A stretch of DNA of 64,000 nt from JALZMG01 sp963844175 (GTDB taxonomy: Bacteria > Actinomycetota > Acidimicrobiia > Acidimicrobiales > Ilumatobacteraceae): positions 124,001 through 188,000 of the forward strand of contig CAWJNE010000021.1 in the NCBI GenBank assembly GCA_963844175.1. Direction: 5' to 3'. Positions 7,783 through 16,625 of the stretch are shown in pieces. A program made the translations under genes and the position numbers. How positions within the stretch are numbered: position 1 is the stretch's first letter; each line of letters starts with the position of its first letter. The notes below the pieces were generated by a model. It made no database searches and was not told the DNA's origin. It saw only the letters and a program-made list of their open reading frames with translations.

Positions 7783-8645
7783 TCGAGGAACCTGGCGATG
7801 GCCGGATAGCCGATGAGCACGACGGCGGCCACGGCCATCAGCGCCGGCGCGATGCCCATGGTCTCCGACGACTTCTGAGCATCTGCTTCGGCGTCGGTCA
7901 GCTGGCGGACGCGCATCGCGCCGGCCTTGGCCAGCAGCGTCTCGCGGATCCGGGACCCGGACTCCGCCGCCAGATCGACCGCCGAGGCCAGCTCGCGCAG
8001 CGGCACGATGTCGGATCGAGCACCGAGATCGTCGAGGGCCAGCCAGAGCTTGCGGCGGCGGGTCTGCGCCGCCCGCAGCGTTGCTGCCAGCTCGGCGAAC
8101 TGTGGCCCGGTGCCCGACCGCGCGGCGACCATCAGGGCATCCTCCACGCCCGCCCCACCGGCCAGCGAGATGCCGACGATGTCGACGTACACGGTGAGTG
8201 CCTGGGCCCACGCCTTGCGCGCCGTCCGCGCCCGCGACCGGACCTCGAACTCGGGGTACACCCAGCCGGCGCCGCCGAACACGACGGCGACCGCCACCAT
8301 GGCGAGCACCGGCACCGCCACGCCGGCCAGCGGTGCCAACAGACCCGGTGCCAGGCCGAGCGTGGCGAAGACGACGGCGTACCCGAGCTGGTCCAGCGTG
8401 TGGCGGGTGGGCGATCGGCCGAGCACGGAGAGGTCGGCGGACAGGCGGACCGACGGTCCTGCGCCGAGGCGGGTGGCAACCCGCTCCCGCCATGGTCGCG
8501 ACCGGCCGCTGGCTGCTCGCGTCGCGCGAGGTTCGAGCAGCTCCTTGGAGAGCGTCCGCAGCGCGCGTGCCGGCGGAACGATGGCCCGGGCGATGAGCAC
8601 GATGCCGCCACCCATCGCGGCGGCCATGAGGGCGGCGAGCATCAC
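7779..8645 (-). CDS. tadC: Type II/IV secretion platform protein TadC
   Basis: 288-aa GspF-type inner-membrane platform protein. An N-terminal hydrophobic helix and a central pair (YAVVFATLGLAPGLLAPLAG, VAVPVLAMVAVAVVFGG) are followed by the cytoplasmic T2SSF helical bundle (YVDIVGISLAGGAGVEDAL; LRELASAVDLAAESGSRIRE) and a C-terminal helix (ALMAVAAVVLIGYPAIARF). TadB and TadC together form the membrane platform driven by the TadA ATPase. The GTG at 8645 overlaps the tadB stop by 4 nt; an ATG follows immediately at 8642. Confidence 0.85.
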   Translation of the reverse strand: MMLAALMAAAMGGGIVLIARAIVPPARALRTLSKELLEPRATRAASGRSRPWRERVATRLGAGPSVRLSADLSVLGRSPTRHTLDQLGYAVVFATLGLAPGLLAPLAGVAVPVLAMVAVAVVFGGAGWVYPEFEVRSRARTARKAWAQALTVYVDIVGISLAGGAGVEDALMVAARSGTGPQFAELAATLRAAQTRRRKLWLALDDLGARSDIVPLRELASAVDLAAESGSRIRETLLAKAGAMRVRQLTDAEADAQKSSETMGIAPALMAVAAVVLIGYPAIARFLE

Positions 8646-9520
8646 GGGGTGGCGACCTCCACGACGGGCTGCCCGCCAACGCGCAGCAGGCGCTCCGAAC
8701 GGGCGGGGCGGGAGAGCACGACCATCGCCCAGATCGATCCGCCGACGACCGTCGCCACGGCGGCGAGCACGAGCTGGCCGACGAAGGTCCCGAAGGGCGC
8801 CAGATAGTCGCGGTTGGTCACTACCAGGACGCCGACGAAGAAGGCGACGACACCGGCGATCAGCTGCGCCGTGCGGTAGGTCCGGGCTCGGCCGGCGTTG
8901 ACCCGCAGCTGCATCGCCACCGTGTCGCGCGTCGAATTGGCGACGGCGGCGAGCATGGCGCCGAGGTCCGACACGGCGCGCTGGTCGGCGATCTGCAATG
9001 CGGTCACGACGGTGTCGGCCACGGCATCGTCCAGGTCCTCGGCGAAGCGGACGAGCGCCGACCCCAGGTCGCCGCGCTGCGTCCTGACGTACAGGGCCTG
9101 CACGTCCTCACGGATGGCGGCCGGCGCGACGCGCGCCGACTTGCCGATCGCTTCGTGTAGGCCGGCGTTGGAGACCAGCAGGTCGCGCAGCATCTCGGCC
9201 CACACGGCGATCGCCTCCGAGCGGGCCAGCTGCTGGCGACGCTGGGCGCGCACGCCGACGAGCGACGGGAGCATCCATCCGAGGAGGCCCAGCGACACCA
9301 TGAGTGCGACCCACCCGGATCCCCAAGCAGCCAGCGCGACACCGGCGACGGCCAGCCCGGTGCGCACGAGGAACCGATCGGCAACCGCTCCCCGCGACCG
9401 GCGCCGTGCCGGGCCATCGAGCAGACCCTTCGAGGCGGCGACGATCGTGAACGCGCCGACGCCGAGCACGGCCCCGAGCAGGCCGCCGAGCAGCGGCGTG
9501 CTCGTCACGTCGACCACCAC
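8642..9520 (-). CDS. tadB: Tad platform protein TadB
   Basis: 292-aa partner of TadC. It has two N-terminal hydrophobic segments (LGGLLGAVLGVGAFTIVAA, TGLAVAGVALAAWGSGWVAL), the T2SSF domain (WAEMLRDLLVSNAGLHEAIG ... RAVSDLGAMLAAVANS) and two C-terminal helices. GTG start; the first 16 nt overlap the end of tadA, a tight coupling expected for subunits made in fixed ratio. Confidence 0.85.
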   Translation of the reverse strand: MVVDVTSTPLLGGLLGAVLGVGAFTIVAASKGLLDGPARRRSRGAVADRFLVRTGLAVAGVALAAWGSGWVALMVSLGLLGWMLPSLVGVRAQRRQQLARSEAIAVWAEMLRDLLVSNAGLHEAIGKSARVAPAAIREDVQALYVRTQRGDLGSALVRFAEDLDDAVADTVVTALQIADQRAVSDLGAMLAAVANSTRDTVAMQLRVNAGRARTYRTAQLIAGVVAFFVGVLVVTNRDYLAPFGTFVGQLVLAAVATVVGGSIWAMVVLSRPARSERLLRVGGQPVVEVATP

Positions 9521-10821
9521 CCGTCCTGCTCAAGCAGCAGTTGGTCGTCGAACCCGTGGCGGCACAGCACCGTCCGCCGTTGGTCGGAGAGGTGGGCCTG
9601 GGGAAGTCCGCGGCCGTCGGCGCCGGCGATGAAGATCCGATTCAGCTGCACCTCGGCGCCGTTCCAGCCGGCGACCTCACACAGCTCCGTGACCACCCGG
9701 CGACCATGCCGATCGCGTCCAAGGTGGACGAAGAAGTCCACGGCGTCCGAGATGAGCAGCGCGGCGATCGAGAACTCCACGGCCTCCGAGCCCTGGGCCA
9801 CGTACTGGGCCAGCTTCTTCCACGCTGAGCGCGCCGAGTGGTGATGGACGGTCGACAGGCTCGGGTGCCCGTGCTGCATGGCGAGCAACATCTCCCGCGC
9901 CGCATCGCCGTCGCGCACCTCGCCGACGATGAGCCACTGGGGGTTGAACCTCAACGCGTGGCGCACGAGCTCGCGCTGGGCGATCTCGCCGACCCCCTCG
10001 ATGTTCGCCTCCCGCGTCTCCCATTCCAGGACCGCATGGGCCCGAGCCGGGTCGGCGCCGAGGTTCAGCTCGCGCGTGTCCTCGATGACGACGATGCGCG
10101 TGTCCGCCGCCAGGGTGTTGGTCAGCGCCCGCACCAGCGTCGTCTTGCCGGCCCCGGTCTCACCGGAGATGACCAGCCGCATCCCCGCCGCCATCGCCGC
10201 GGCGAACAGCGAACGCATCGCCCGATCGATCGTCCCGCGCTCCTCCAACTCGTCCAGCGAGGCCTCGGGGAGGACGTTGCGGCGGATCGCCACCTGCGGC
10301 ACGGCCGAGACGTTCATCACCGCCGCCAGCCGCGAGCCGTCCGGGAGGCGGAGCACGAGCAGCGGCTTTCCGTCGTCGAACCTGCGCTCCGTGCCGCCGG
10401 CTCGGCGGGCGAGGTGGGCCACCTCGTCGCGCAGCTCGGCGCCGCTGGCGAAGAGCTGCTGGCCGTATCGCTCGACGCGGCCGTCGACGTGTTGCAGCCA
10501 GATGGCATCGTGGGCGTTGACCATGATGTCGGTGACGCCGTCGAGGTCGAGGAGGGACTGGAACTTGCCGGCGTGGAAGTACGCCGCGATGGCTCTGCGG
10601 ATCACGTCGCTCTCGGCGGCGAGGTCCATCGGTGGGTTCCCGGCCTCGATGGCCATGCGCGCTCGACGGCCGACGTACGAGGACGCCACGTCGTGGGCGA
10701 AGGCCTCGCGCTCCAGGTCGTCCCAGCCGCCGGCATCGGCGCCGGCCTCGGCGGCGACCAGCGCCTCCTGGATCGCCTCGATCACGTCCTCGAGGGTGAC
10801 GGCTCCGGCGCTGGCACTCAC
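9505..10821 (-). CDS. tadA: Tad pilus assembly ATPase TadA/CpaF
   Basis: 438-aa secretion ATPase of the VirB11/CpaF class. The Walker A loop is GETGAGKTTL at about residue 220. The Asp-box/Walker B region (VVIEDTRELNL) and the His-box region (LRFNPQWLIVGEVRDGDAA ... QHGHPSLSTVHHHSA) follow in the usual order. It hydrolyses ATP at the inner face of the membrane to extend, and in this family perhaps also retract, the Flp pilus. GTG start overlapping the tadZ stop by 4 nt. Confidence 0.93.
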   Translation of the reverse strand: MSASAGAVTLEDVIEAIQEALVAAEAGADAGGWDDLEREAFAHDVASSYVGRRARMAIEAGNPPMDLAAESDVIRRAIAAYFHAGKFQSLLDLDGVTDIMVNAHDAIWLQHVDGRVERYGQQLFASGAELRDEVAHLARRAGGTERRFDDGKPLLVLRLPDGSRLAAVMNVSAVPQVAIRRNVLPEASLDELEERGTIDRAMRSLFAAAMAAGMRLVISGETGAGKTTLVRALTNTLAADTRIVVIEDTRELNLGADPARAHAVLEWETREANIEGVGEIAQRELVRHALRFNPQWLIVGEVRDGDAAREMLLAMQHGHPSLSTVHHHSARSAWKKLAQYVAQGSEAVEFSIAALLISDAVDFFVHLGRDRHGRRVVTELCEVAGWNGAEVQLNRIFIAGADGRGLPQAHLSDQRRTVLCRHGFDDQLLLEQDGWWST

Positions 10822-11573
10822 GCGGTGGCCGGTTCGCTCGTCGGGTCGTCCAGATCGATCGCCGCCGTCACGTCGCCGGCCAGGCAGCGGGCGATGTCAT
10901 CGACAGCGTTCCACCACGGTCGCCAGGCCGTGCCCCGCATCGCCGCCACGTCTCGGCGCTTCGTCCGCACCCACGGCAGCACCCCCACGACGTCGGCGCC
11001 GACGAACTCGGCGACCTCCGACGACGACCACTGCGTGGGCTCCACGACGACGACCTCGACGCGGCACCCGGCCGTCCGCAGGGCGTCGACGCGGTGCGGG
11101 ACCAGCTGCAGCTCGGCGAACGAGCCGTGCGTGACGAGGAGCAGGTTCCCGGCCGACCTGGCCAGCGTCAGCCCCGGTGAACGAGCCGTGAGGCGGCCGG
11201 CGTCGACGAACCAGTCGGTCGAGAGGTCGTCGCTGGTCATCACGTCGGCCAGCGCCGGCGCGGCGTGGACGAGCGCCGAGTACGTCTGCTCCGCCGACGG
11301 CGGAGCCGGGACGAGGAACCAATCGGCGACCGCGGCCGCGCCGGTGTGGACGACGTCGTCGGTCGTCATCACCGCCGAACGGGCCGCCAGCGCCAGCGCC
11401 ATCAGGCCCGGCTCCACGCCCGTCCCCAGCTCGGCACCGAGCCGTCCGCCGTCGGGGTCAGCCTCGATCAACACTCGGCGGTGCGCCGGGACCGGCCACG
11501 CCGCGGCGAGCCCGATCGCCAGCCGCGTCGCTCCGGGCGAACCGGCGACCGAGGCGACCACGGTGATGCTCAC
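10818..11573 (-). CDS. TadZ/CpaE-like ParA-fold protein with degenerate P-loop
   Basis: 251 aa. The N-terminus ITVVASVAGSPGATRLA is in the place of a MinD/ParA deviant Walker A, but the lysine and final Thr/Ser pattern (KGGxGKT) is not kept. LIEADPDGGRLGAELG corresponds to the ParA Walker A' strand. Position between cpaB and tadA, and the fold, identify the polar localisation factor TadZ/CpaE. The GTG at 11573 is chosen because it forms a GTGA overlap with the cpaB stop and removes a long low-complexity Arg-rich leader. Confidence 0.7.
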   Translation of the reverse strand: MSITVVASVAGSPGATRLAIGLAAAWPVPAHRRVLIEADPDGGRLGAELGTGVEPGLMALALAARSAVMTTDDVVHTGAAAVADWFLVPAPPSAEQTYSALVHAAPALADVMTSDDLSTDWFVDAGRLTARSPGLTLARSAGNLLLVTHGSFAELQLVPHRVDALRTAGCRVEVVVVEPTQWSSSEVAEFVGADVVGVLPWVRTKRRDVAAMRGTAWRPWWNAVDDIARCLAGDVTAAIDLDDPTSEPATA

Positions 11574-12379
11574 GGCGGTCCGCCGATCAGCACGATGCGC
11601 AGCGCGTCGAGCGCCGACGCCAACGACGCCTTCAGACCGATGTCCCGATCGACGCGCACCGAGACCCAGAGCTGGCCGGTGGCGATGGGCTCGACCGCCC
11701 ACACCGTGCCGGTGCCGATCGGGTCGGCGGAGAGGACGTCCGCCGGCGATCCGGTCGCCTCGGCGCCGGTCCCGGCGATCGGGCGGTCCGCCACTCCGCC
11801 CGGATCGCCAAGCTCCAGCGCGAGCAGCTCGACGCGCGCACCGACCTCGAGGCCTGACAGCGGGGCCTCGCCCGGATCGAGCGCGGCACCGACGACGACT
11901 TCGCCGGCGCCGAGCGGCAGCTCGTCGGCGAACATGCCGGGGCTCAGCATCGTCCCGGTCGGCACCCGGCCGACCGGCTGCTGACCGATCAGCGCTGCGG
12001 CGCCATCGGGGCCGACGGTGGCGACGCCGTCATCGACGGCCACCCGAGCGATGCGCAGGTCGGACGAGTCGAGGCGGACGCCGGGTTGCAGGTCGGCGGC
12101 GGCGACGAGGACGTCGACGCGATCGTCGGCCGCGGCGAACAGCAGCGCCCCACCCAACGCGCTGAGGACGACGAGCAACACGCCGGCGACCAGCCACGTC
12201 GGGTTGCGATGGCGCGCCTCGGCGACCCGACCCGTGTCGAACCGGGCCACGGCGCGGCCCGGCCGGCGATGCCGCAACCGGCCCCGCCGCGGTGGAGCGG
12301 GTCGGCCGTCGGCCGGCGGAGGAGGCTCCCCCGCCGCCGCAGCGGCGCTGTGATCGATGATCTTCAGCGGTGCGTCCAT
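11570..12379 (-). CDS. CpaB/RcpC-like SAF-domain pilus assembly protein
   Basis: 269 aa with a cytoplasmic Pro/Arg-rich N-terminus, one membrane helix (WLVAGVLLVVLSALGGALLF) and then a SAF domain (VLVAAADLQPGVRLDSSDL; GRVPTGTMLSPGMF). CpaB/RcpC proteins work with the outer pilus channel in Gram-negative bacteria. In actinomycetes, which have no secretin, they probably bind the cell wall or pilus. The ATG at 12379 overlaps the peptidase stop (TGATG). Confidence 0.8.
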   Translation of the reverse strand: MDAPLKIIDHSAAAAAGEPPPPADGRPAPPRRGRLRHRRPGRAVARFDTGRVAEARHRNPTWLVAGVLLVVLSALGGALLFAAADDRVDVLVAAADLQPGVRLDSSDLRIARVAVDDGVATVGPDGAAALIGQQPVGRVPTGTMLSPGMFADELPLGAGEVVVGAALDPGEAPLSGLEVGARVELLALELGDPGGVADRPIAGTGAEATGSPADVLSADPIGTGTVWAVEPIATGQLWVSVRVDRDIGLKASLASALDALRIVLIGGPP

Positions 12380-12993
12380 CAGTTCGCCTCCACGCCGAGG
12401 GCCCTGGCGACGCCGAGGGCGATCACCGCGCCGAGGACCAGGCCCGGGCCGAGGGCGACGTGTCGACGCCCTCGCCCGACGGCCCACAGGCCTGACCCGG
12501 CGAGCGCCAGGAGCAGCGTCAAGGCGGCGGCAGGGACGCTCACGATGCCGACCGCTGCTCCGAGCACCGTCCCGGCCTTGACGTCGCCGAAGCCCATCCC
12601 GGCCGGCGACACGACGTGGGTTGCCAGCAGCGGCGCGCCGACCAGCGCCGCCCCACCGATCGCGCCCGTGGCGAGGCTCGGCGTCCCCGCGGCCAACGCA
12701 ACGGCGGCGGCGACGCCGACCGGCAGGGCCGCGGCGGCGACCAGCTCGTTGGGGAGCCGGCGCTCGGCGAGGTCCACGACCGCGGCGGCGGTCAGCAGCA
12801 GCAGGCTCAGTCCGCTGGCGACGATCGCCGGCGCGGCGTCGATCCAGGTCGCCACGATGATCGCGGTGCCGACGGCGGCGGTGGCCACGAGCAGGCGCGA
12901 CGGCGTGGACGACACCAGCTCGATGTCCCGCGGCCCCGATGGGCCGGAGCCGTCGTCAAGTTGTCGCTGGTCCCCCCGGATGGCCCGCTGCAC
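12379..12993 (-). CDS. Prepilin peptidase (A24, TadV/CpaA-like), first gene of the Tad operon
   Basis: 204-aa polytopic membrane protein. The two catalytic aspartates of A24 peptidases are visible: one in VVDLAERRLPNEL and one in the GMGFGDVKAG motif. It would cleave the leader of the Flp pilin and TadE-like pseudopilins at the inner face of the membrane. GTG start at 12993, chosen because GGAAGG lies just upstream; longer in-frame starts exist. It heads the operon, so the promoter should lie in 12994-13190, where no clear -35/-10 pair was recognised. Confidence 0.82.
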   Translation of the reverse strand: MQRAIRGDQRQLDDGSGPSGPRDIELVSSTPSRLLVATAAVGTAIIVATWIDAAPAIVASGLSLLLLTAAAVVDLAERRLPNELVAAAALPVGVAAAVALAAGTPSLATGAIGGAALVGAPLLATHVVSPAGMGFGDVKAGTVLGAAVGIVSVPAAALTLLLALAGSGLWAVGRGRRHVALGPGLVLGAVIALGVARALGVEAN

Positions 12994-13190
12994 TGACCTT
13001 CCCCATCGGCCATCCCACCGCGGGGGTGAGAATAGCGAACCTCGGACGGGCGGTTGTCCGCGCCTCGCACCACCCTCCATGCCCACCATGGGCGCGGCGA
13101 GTCACCGGAAACGGAAATCGGCCGGCGCGGGATGCTGCGTCGCGAACGGGGTGACGACCGCTCCGGATCTTCGTCCGAACTGGACTGCGG

Positions 13191-13685
13191 TCAGCAGGCG
13201 GGGGTGGTGTAGGGGCGGGTGATCTGCGACGGGGTCTCGCGGGCGTGGAACACGGTGCGCATCGCCCGGCCGTTGAGGCGCTGCTCGTAGTGCAGGTGGG
13301 GCCCGTCCGAGCGGCCGGTGCTGCCGACGGTGCCGATCACGTCGTTGCGCTCGACCTCCTCGCCCTCGGTGACGGTGATCGTGTCGAAGTGGGCCGAATA
13401 CGTCTGCCAGCCGTCGCCGTGGTCGATCACCACCAGCCCGCCGTAGTTCTCGTCGGCGACATCGACCACCTCGACGGTGCCGTCCTCGCTGGCCACGACG
13501 GCATCGCCGCGGTCCCCGAGGCGGTTGAAGTCGATGGCGTGGGGCGGGAGGTGGCTGGTGCGCGTGGCGCCCATCCAGGTCTGCCCGCAGGGAAACGGCA
13601 CCGAGAAGCTCGGCGTGGTGCGCAGCCCGACCGGCGCGAACAGGAGGGCCAGACCCCCCGCCACCATGACCGATCGCCGGACCAT
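13191..13685 (-). CDS. Secreted M23-family (LytM) peptidase
   Basis: 164 aa with a short signal-like segment (SVMVAGGLALLFAPVGL) followed by an M23 domain. The zinc/catalytic pattern is present: HAIDF, the middle His in YSAHF, and the GPHLHYE box near residue 130. These enzymes cut peptidoglycan cross-bridges, or act as inactive LytM activators when ligands are missing; here the ligands look complete. The ATG at 13685 is chosen; the next gene diverges, leaving a 70-bp promoter region. Confidence 0.85.
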   Translation of the reverse strand: MVRRSVMVAGGLALLFAPVGLRTTPSFSVPFPCGQTWMGATRTSHLPPHAIDFNRLGDRGDAVVASEDGTVEVVDVADENYGGLVVIDHGDGWQTYSAHFDTITVTEGEEVERNDVIGTVGSTGRSDGPHLHYEQRLNGRAMRTVFHARETPSQITRPYTTPAC

Positions 13686-13755
13686 CACACCCGGATCGCT
13701 CCCTTCCCCGGACACGATACGCCCACGCTGCCGGGCCGCCGTATCCTGTTCGATG

Positions 13756-14751
13756 ATGCACATGACCCTGGCATCCGTCGCCAACCCCCCCGCCACCCTG
13801 CCGCAGGCGAACGAGCCGTGCTGGTGCGGCAGCGGGCGCAAGTACAAGCGCTGCCACCGGCGCAGCGAGGGTCGGGTGCTGCAGGGCCTGGTGTCACCGA
13901 TGCGGTCCGTCCCCGCGCACATCGGGCGCCCGCCGTACGCCGACACCGGCGAGGTCGTCGACCTCGGCGAGGATCGGATCAAGACGCCCGAGACCATCGA
14001 GCGGATGCGCCACGCCGGCAAGGTCGGCGCCGAGATCCTGCGCCTCGCCGGCGAGATGGTCCGTCCCGGGATCACCACCGACGAGATCGACCGATACGTG
14101 CACCAGCTGCACATCGAGCGCGACGCCTATCCGTCGCCCCTCAACTACAACAACTTCCCGAAGAGCGTGTGCACCTCGGCCAACGAGGTGATCTGCCACG
14201 GCATCCCCGATTCGCGCGTCCTGCAGGACGGCGACATCCTCAACCTCGACGTCACGGCCTACGTCGGCGGCGTGCACGGTGACACCAACGCCACGTTCCT
14301 CGTCGGCGACGTCGACCCGGTCAGCCGGCAGCTCGTGAGCGTCACCGAGGAGTGCATGTGGCACGGCATCGAGGCGGTCCGACCCGGGCGGCCGATCAGC
14401 GACGTCGGCAAGGCCATCGAAGAGCACGCCAAGGCGCACCGCTACGGCGTCATCCGGGCCTTCATCGGCCACGGCATCGGCGAGCAGTTCCACGGCGACA
14501 TCCAGGTGCTGCACTACTACGACTCGCGGGCGTCGATGGTCATGCGGCCGGGCATGACGTTCACCGTCGAGCCGATGATCAGCCTCGGGTCGTGGCAGCA
14601 CCGCATGTGGGACGACGACTGGACCGCGGTCACGGCCGACGGCAAGCGCACCGCCCAGTTCGAGCACACGCTGGTCGTCACCGAGGACGGCTGCGAGGTG
14701 CTGACCGGCGGCCCCGGCGCCGTGTCACCCACCGCTCCCTGGGATCGGTGA
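13756..14751 (+). CDS. map: Type I methionine aminopeptidase with N-terminal SEC-C zinc motif
   Basis: 331 aa. The N-terminus has the SEC-C zinc-binding motif EPCWCGSGRKYKRCHRR, followed by the pita-bread aminopeptidase. Metal ligands are seen in DILNLDVTAYVGGVHGDTNA (two Asp), FIGHGIGEQFHG (His), TVEPMIS (Glu) and FEHTLVV (Glu). It removes the initiator methionine from new proteins. A TATCCT box ends 8 nt before the ATG at 13756, the spacing seen at other starts in this window, so that ATG is preferred over 13753 or 13762. Confidence 0.93.
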   Translation: MHMTLASVANPPATLPQANEPCWCGSGRKYKRCHRRSEGRVLQGLVSPMRSVPAHIGRPPYADTGEVVDLGEDRIKTPETIERMRHAGKVGAEILRLAGEMVRPGITTDEIDRYVHQLHIERDAYPSPLNYNNFPKSVCTSANEVICHGIPDSRVLQDGDILNLDVTAYVGGVHGDTNATFLVGDVDPVSRQLVSVTEECMWHGIEAVRPGRPISDVGKAIEEHAKAHRYGVIRAFIGHGIGEQFHGDIQVLHYYDSRASMVMRPGMTFTVEPMISLGSWQHRMWDDDWTAVTADGKRTAQFEHTLVVTEDGCEVLTGGPGAVSPTAPWDR

Positions 14752-15194
14752 CCCCGGCGCGGCGGGGGTCGCTCCTCGTCGCGGCGGCACTGCTGGGGGC
14801 GTGCGGCGGGTCATCCCCCGAAGGCGTGCAGATCGATGACGCCTGGGCCCGGCCGACGCCGGCGGGTGCCACCGTGGCCGCCGTCTACTTCCGGCTCGAT
14901 GCCCCGACCGACGACCGGTTGCTCGCCGCTCGCGTGGACCCGGCGATCGCCGCCGCCGCCGAGCTGCACGCCACGACCACGGACGACACCACCGGTGAGG
15001 TGGCGATGGGCCAGCTCGACGAGGTGCCGATCGAGGCCGGCTCCACCGCGGCCTTCGAGCCCGGCGGGAACCACGTCATGCTCGTGACGGTGGTCGAACC
15101 GCTGGTCGCCGGCACCTCGTTCGACCTGACGCTCGACCTCGAGCAGGCCGGTCCGCAGGTGGTCACCGTGGCCGTCCGGGACGGCGCGCCGTGA
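14748..15194 (+). CDS. PCu(A)C-type copper chaperone lipoprotein
   Basis: 148 aa. The lipoprotein signal LLVAAALLGACGGS is followed by the PCuAC domain with its copper ligands (ELHATTTDDTTG ... VAMG ... GGNHVMLV), matching the H-x(10-12)-M ... H-x-M pattern. The family delivers Cu(I) to the CuA site of cytochrome c oxidase on the outer face of the membrane. It starts GTG, overlapping map by 4 nt, and overlaps the next gene by 4 nt, so map, this gene and the TlpA-like gene are one transcript. Confidence 0.85.
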   Translation: MTPARRGSLLVAAALLGACGGSSPEGVQIDDAWARPTPAGATVAAVYFRLDAPTDDRLLAARVDPAIAAAAELHATTTDDTTGEVAMGQLDEVPIEAGSTAAFEPGGNHVMLVTVVEPLVAGTSFDLTLDLEQAGPQVVTVAVRDGAP

Positions 15195-15667
15195 CGCTGA
15201 CCAGCTTGCTGGCCACTGCGACGCTCGTCGTCGCGGCCTGCGGTGGCGGCGGCGATGAGGACGGCGGACCCGACCGCCTCCCCGCGGTGACCGTCACGTC
15301 GCTCGACGGCGCCGACGGTCCGCTCGACCTGGCCGGCGTGACCGGGCCGGCGGTGATCAACCTGTGGGCCACCTGGTGCGCGCCGTGCCGGCGGGAGCTG
15401 CCGGCGTTCCAGGCGGCCAGCGAAGCGCACCCCGACGTGGCCTTCATCGGCATCGACATCGCCGAGGATCCGGTCGCGGCGAGAGCGTTCCTCGATCGGC
15501 TCGGCGTGATGTTCCCGCAGTACGCCGACGAGGACGGCGAATTGAGCGATGCCCTGGGGGTGGCCTCGCTCCCCGTCACGTTGCTCGTCGACGGCCGGGG
15601 CGAGCTGACGACGCACCTCGGCCCGATGTCGGAGGAGGACCTCGCCGCCAGCCTCGCCGCGCTCTGA
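15191..15667 (+). CDS. TlpA-like thioredoxin-fold lipoprotein
   Basis: 158 aa with a lipobox-bearing signal (LLATATLVVAACGGG) and a TlpA/ResA-type thioredoxin domain with active site WATWCAPCRRELPAF. The cis-proline region is SLPVTLLVDGRG. Such proteins reduce cysteines of cytochrome c apoproteins or the CuA-site chaperones SCO/PCuAC. Overlap with the PCuAC gene supports a job in oxidase copper-site assembly. Confidence 0.85.
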   Translation: MTLTSLLATATLVVAACGGGGDEDGGPDRLPAVTVTSLDGADGPLDLAGVTGPAVINLWATWCAPCRRELPAFQAASEAHPDVAFIGIDIAEDPVAARAFLDRLGVMFPQYADEDGELSDALGVASLPVTLLVDGRGELTTHLGPMSEEDLAASLAAL

Positions 15668-15669
15668 CG

Positions 15670-16596
15670 TCAGAGCTTGTGCAGGCGGACGGCCGACACG
15701 CGGTGGTCGGCCTCCTTGTGCAGGATCAGCGAGGCCCGCTCGCGCGTCGGGAGGATGTTCTCGGCGAGGTTGCGACCGTTGATCGACGCCCAGATGTGCT
15801 CAGCCGTGCGCCGCGCCTCCTCGTCGGTCAGCTCGGCGAAGTGCCGGAAGAAGCTGTTCGGATCCTGGAACACGGTCTCGCGCAGGGCGAAGAAGCGCTG
15901 CACGTACCACTCGCGCACGTCGGCGTCGTCGGCATCGATGTAGATCGAGAAGTCGAAGTAGTCGCTGACGAACTCGGCCTTCTCGCCGTTCACCTGCAAC
16001 ACGTTGAGGCCCTCGAGGATGAGGATGTCCGGCCGCCGCACGACGACCTCCTCGCCCTCGACGATGTCGTACACGACGTGGCTGTACACCGGGGCGCGCA
16101 CCTCGTCGGCCCCGCTCTTCAGGTCGCGCAGGAAGGCCAGCAGGCGGCGCGTGTCGTAGCTCTCGGGGAAGCCCTTGCGCTCCATCAGCCCGCGCTCGTG
16201 GAGCACGGCGTTGGGGAAGAGGAAGCCGTCCGTGGTGACCAGGTCGACCTGCGGGTGATCCGGCCAGCGGGCCAGCAGCGCCTGCAGGATGCGGGCGAAC
16301 GTGCTCTTGCCGACGGCGACGCTGCCGGCGATCCCGATGACATAGGGCACCCGCGGCGCCATCGTGCCGAGGAACGTGGACGAGACGCGGGCGAGGTCCT
16401 GGGACGCGCTGACGTACAGGTTGAGCAGGCGCGAGAGCGGCAGGTAGATCGCCGTCACCTCGTCCAGGTCGATCCGCACGTTGATGCCGCGCAGCTTGGC
16501 CAGGTCGTCTTCGCGCAGCGTGAGTGGCGTCGCCGCCCGCAGCAGCGCCCAGTCGTCACGACCGATGGTGAGGAACCGGCTGGCCGCCTCGTGCAC
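15670..16596 (-). CDS. coaA: Type I pantothenate kinase
   Basis: 308 aa, close to E. coli CoaA along its whole length: IYLPLSRLLNLYVSAS, the Walker A IAGSVAVGKSTFAR, DLVTTDGFLFPNAVL, KGFPESYDTRRLLAFL, PDILILEGLNVLQV and the C-terminal NILPTRERASLILHK. It phosphorylates pantothenate, the first step of coenzyme A synthesis. The GTG at 16596 is chosen; on the minus strand TAGGGT lies 7 nt upstream, and starting further out would run into the divergent methylase gene. It converges with the TlpA-like gene, 2 nt apart. Confidence 0.95.
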   Translation of the reverse strand: MHEAASRFLTIGRDDWALLRAATPLTLREDDLAKLRGINVRIDLDEVTAIYLPLSRLLNLYVSASQDLARVSSTFLGTMAPRVPYVIGIAGSVAVGKSTFARILQALLARWPDHPQVDLVTTDGFLFPNAVLHERGLMERKGFPESYDTRRLLAFLRDLKSGADEVRAPVYSHVVYDIVEGEEVVVRRPDILILEGLNVLQVNGEKAEFVSDYFDFSIYIDADDADVREWYVQRFFALRETVFQDPNSFFRHFAELTDEEARRTAEHIWASINGRNLAENILPTRERASLILHKEADHRVSAVRLHKL

Positions 16597-16625
16597 CGCA
16601 AGGACCCTACGCTCGGCCCGGGCGC

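Noticed and set aside
9838..12165. A 775-codon open frame on the plus strand across tadA, tadZ and cpaB
   Set aside because: It is a shadow of three well-supported minus-strand genes, has no conserved domain and has low-complexity Arg/Ser ends.
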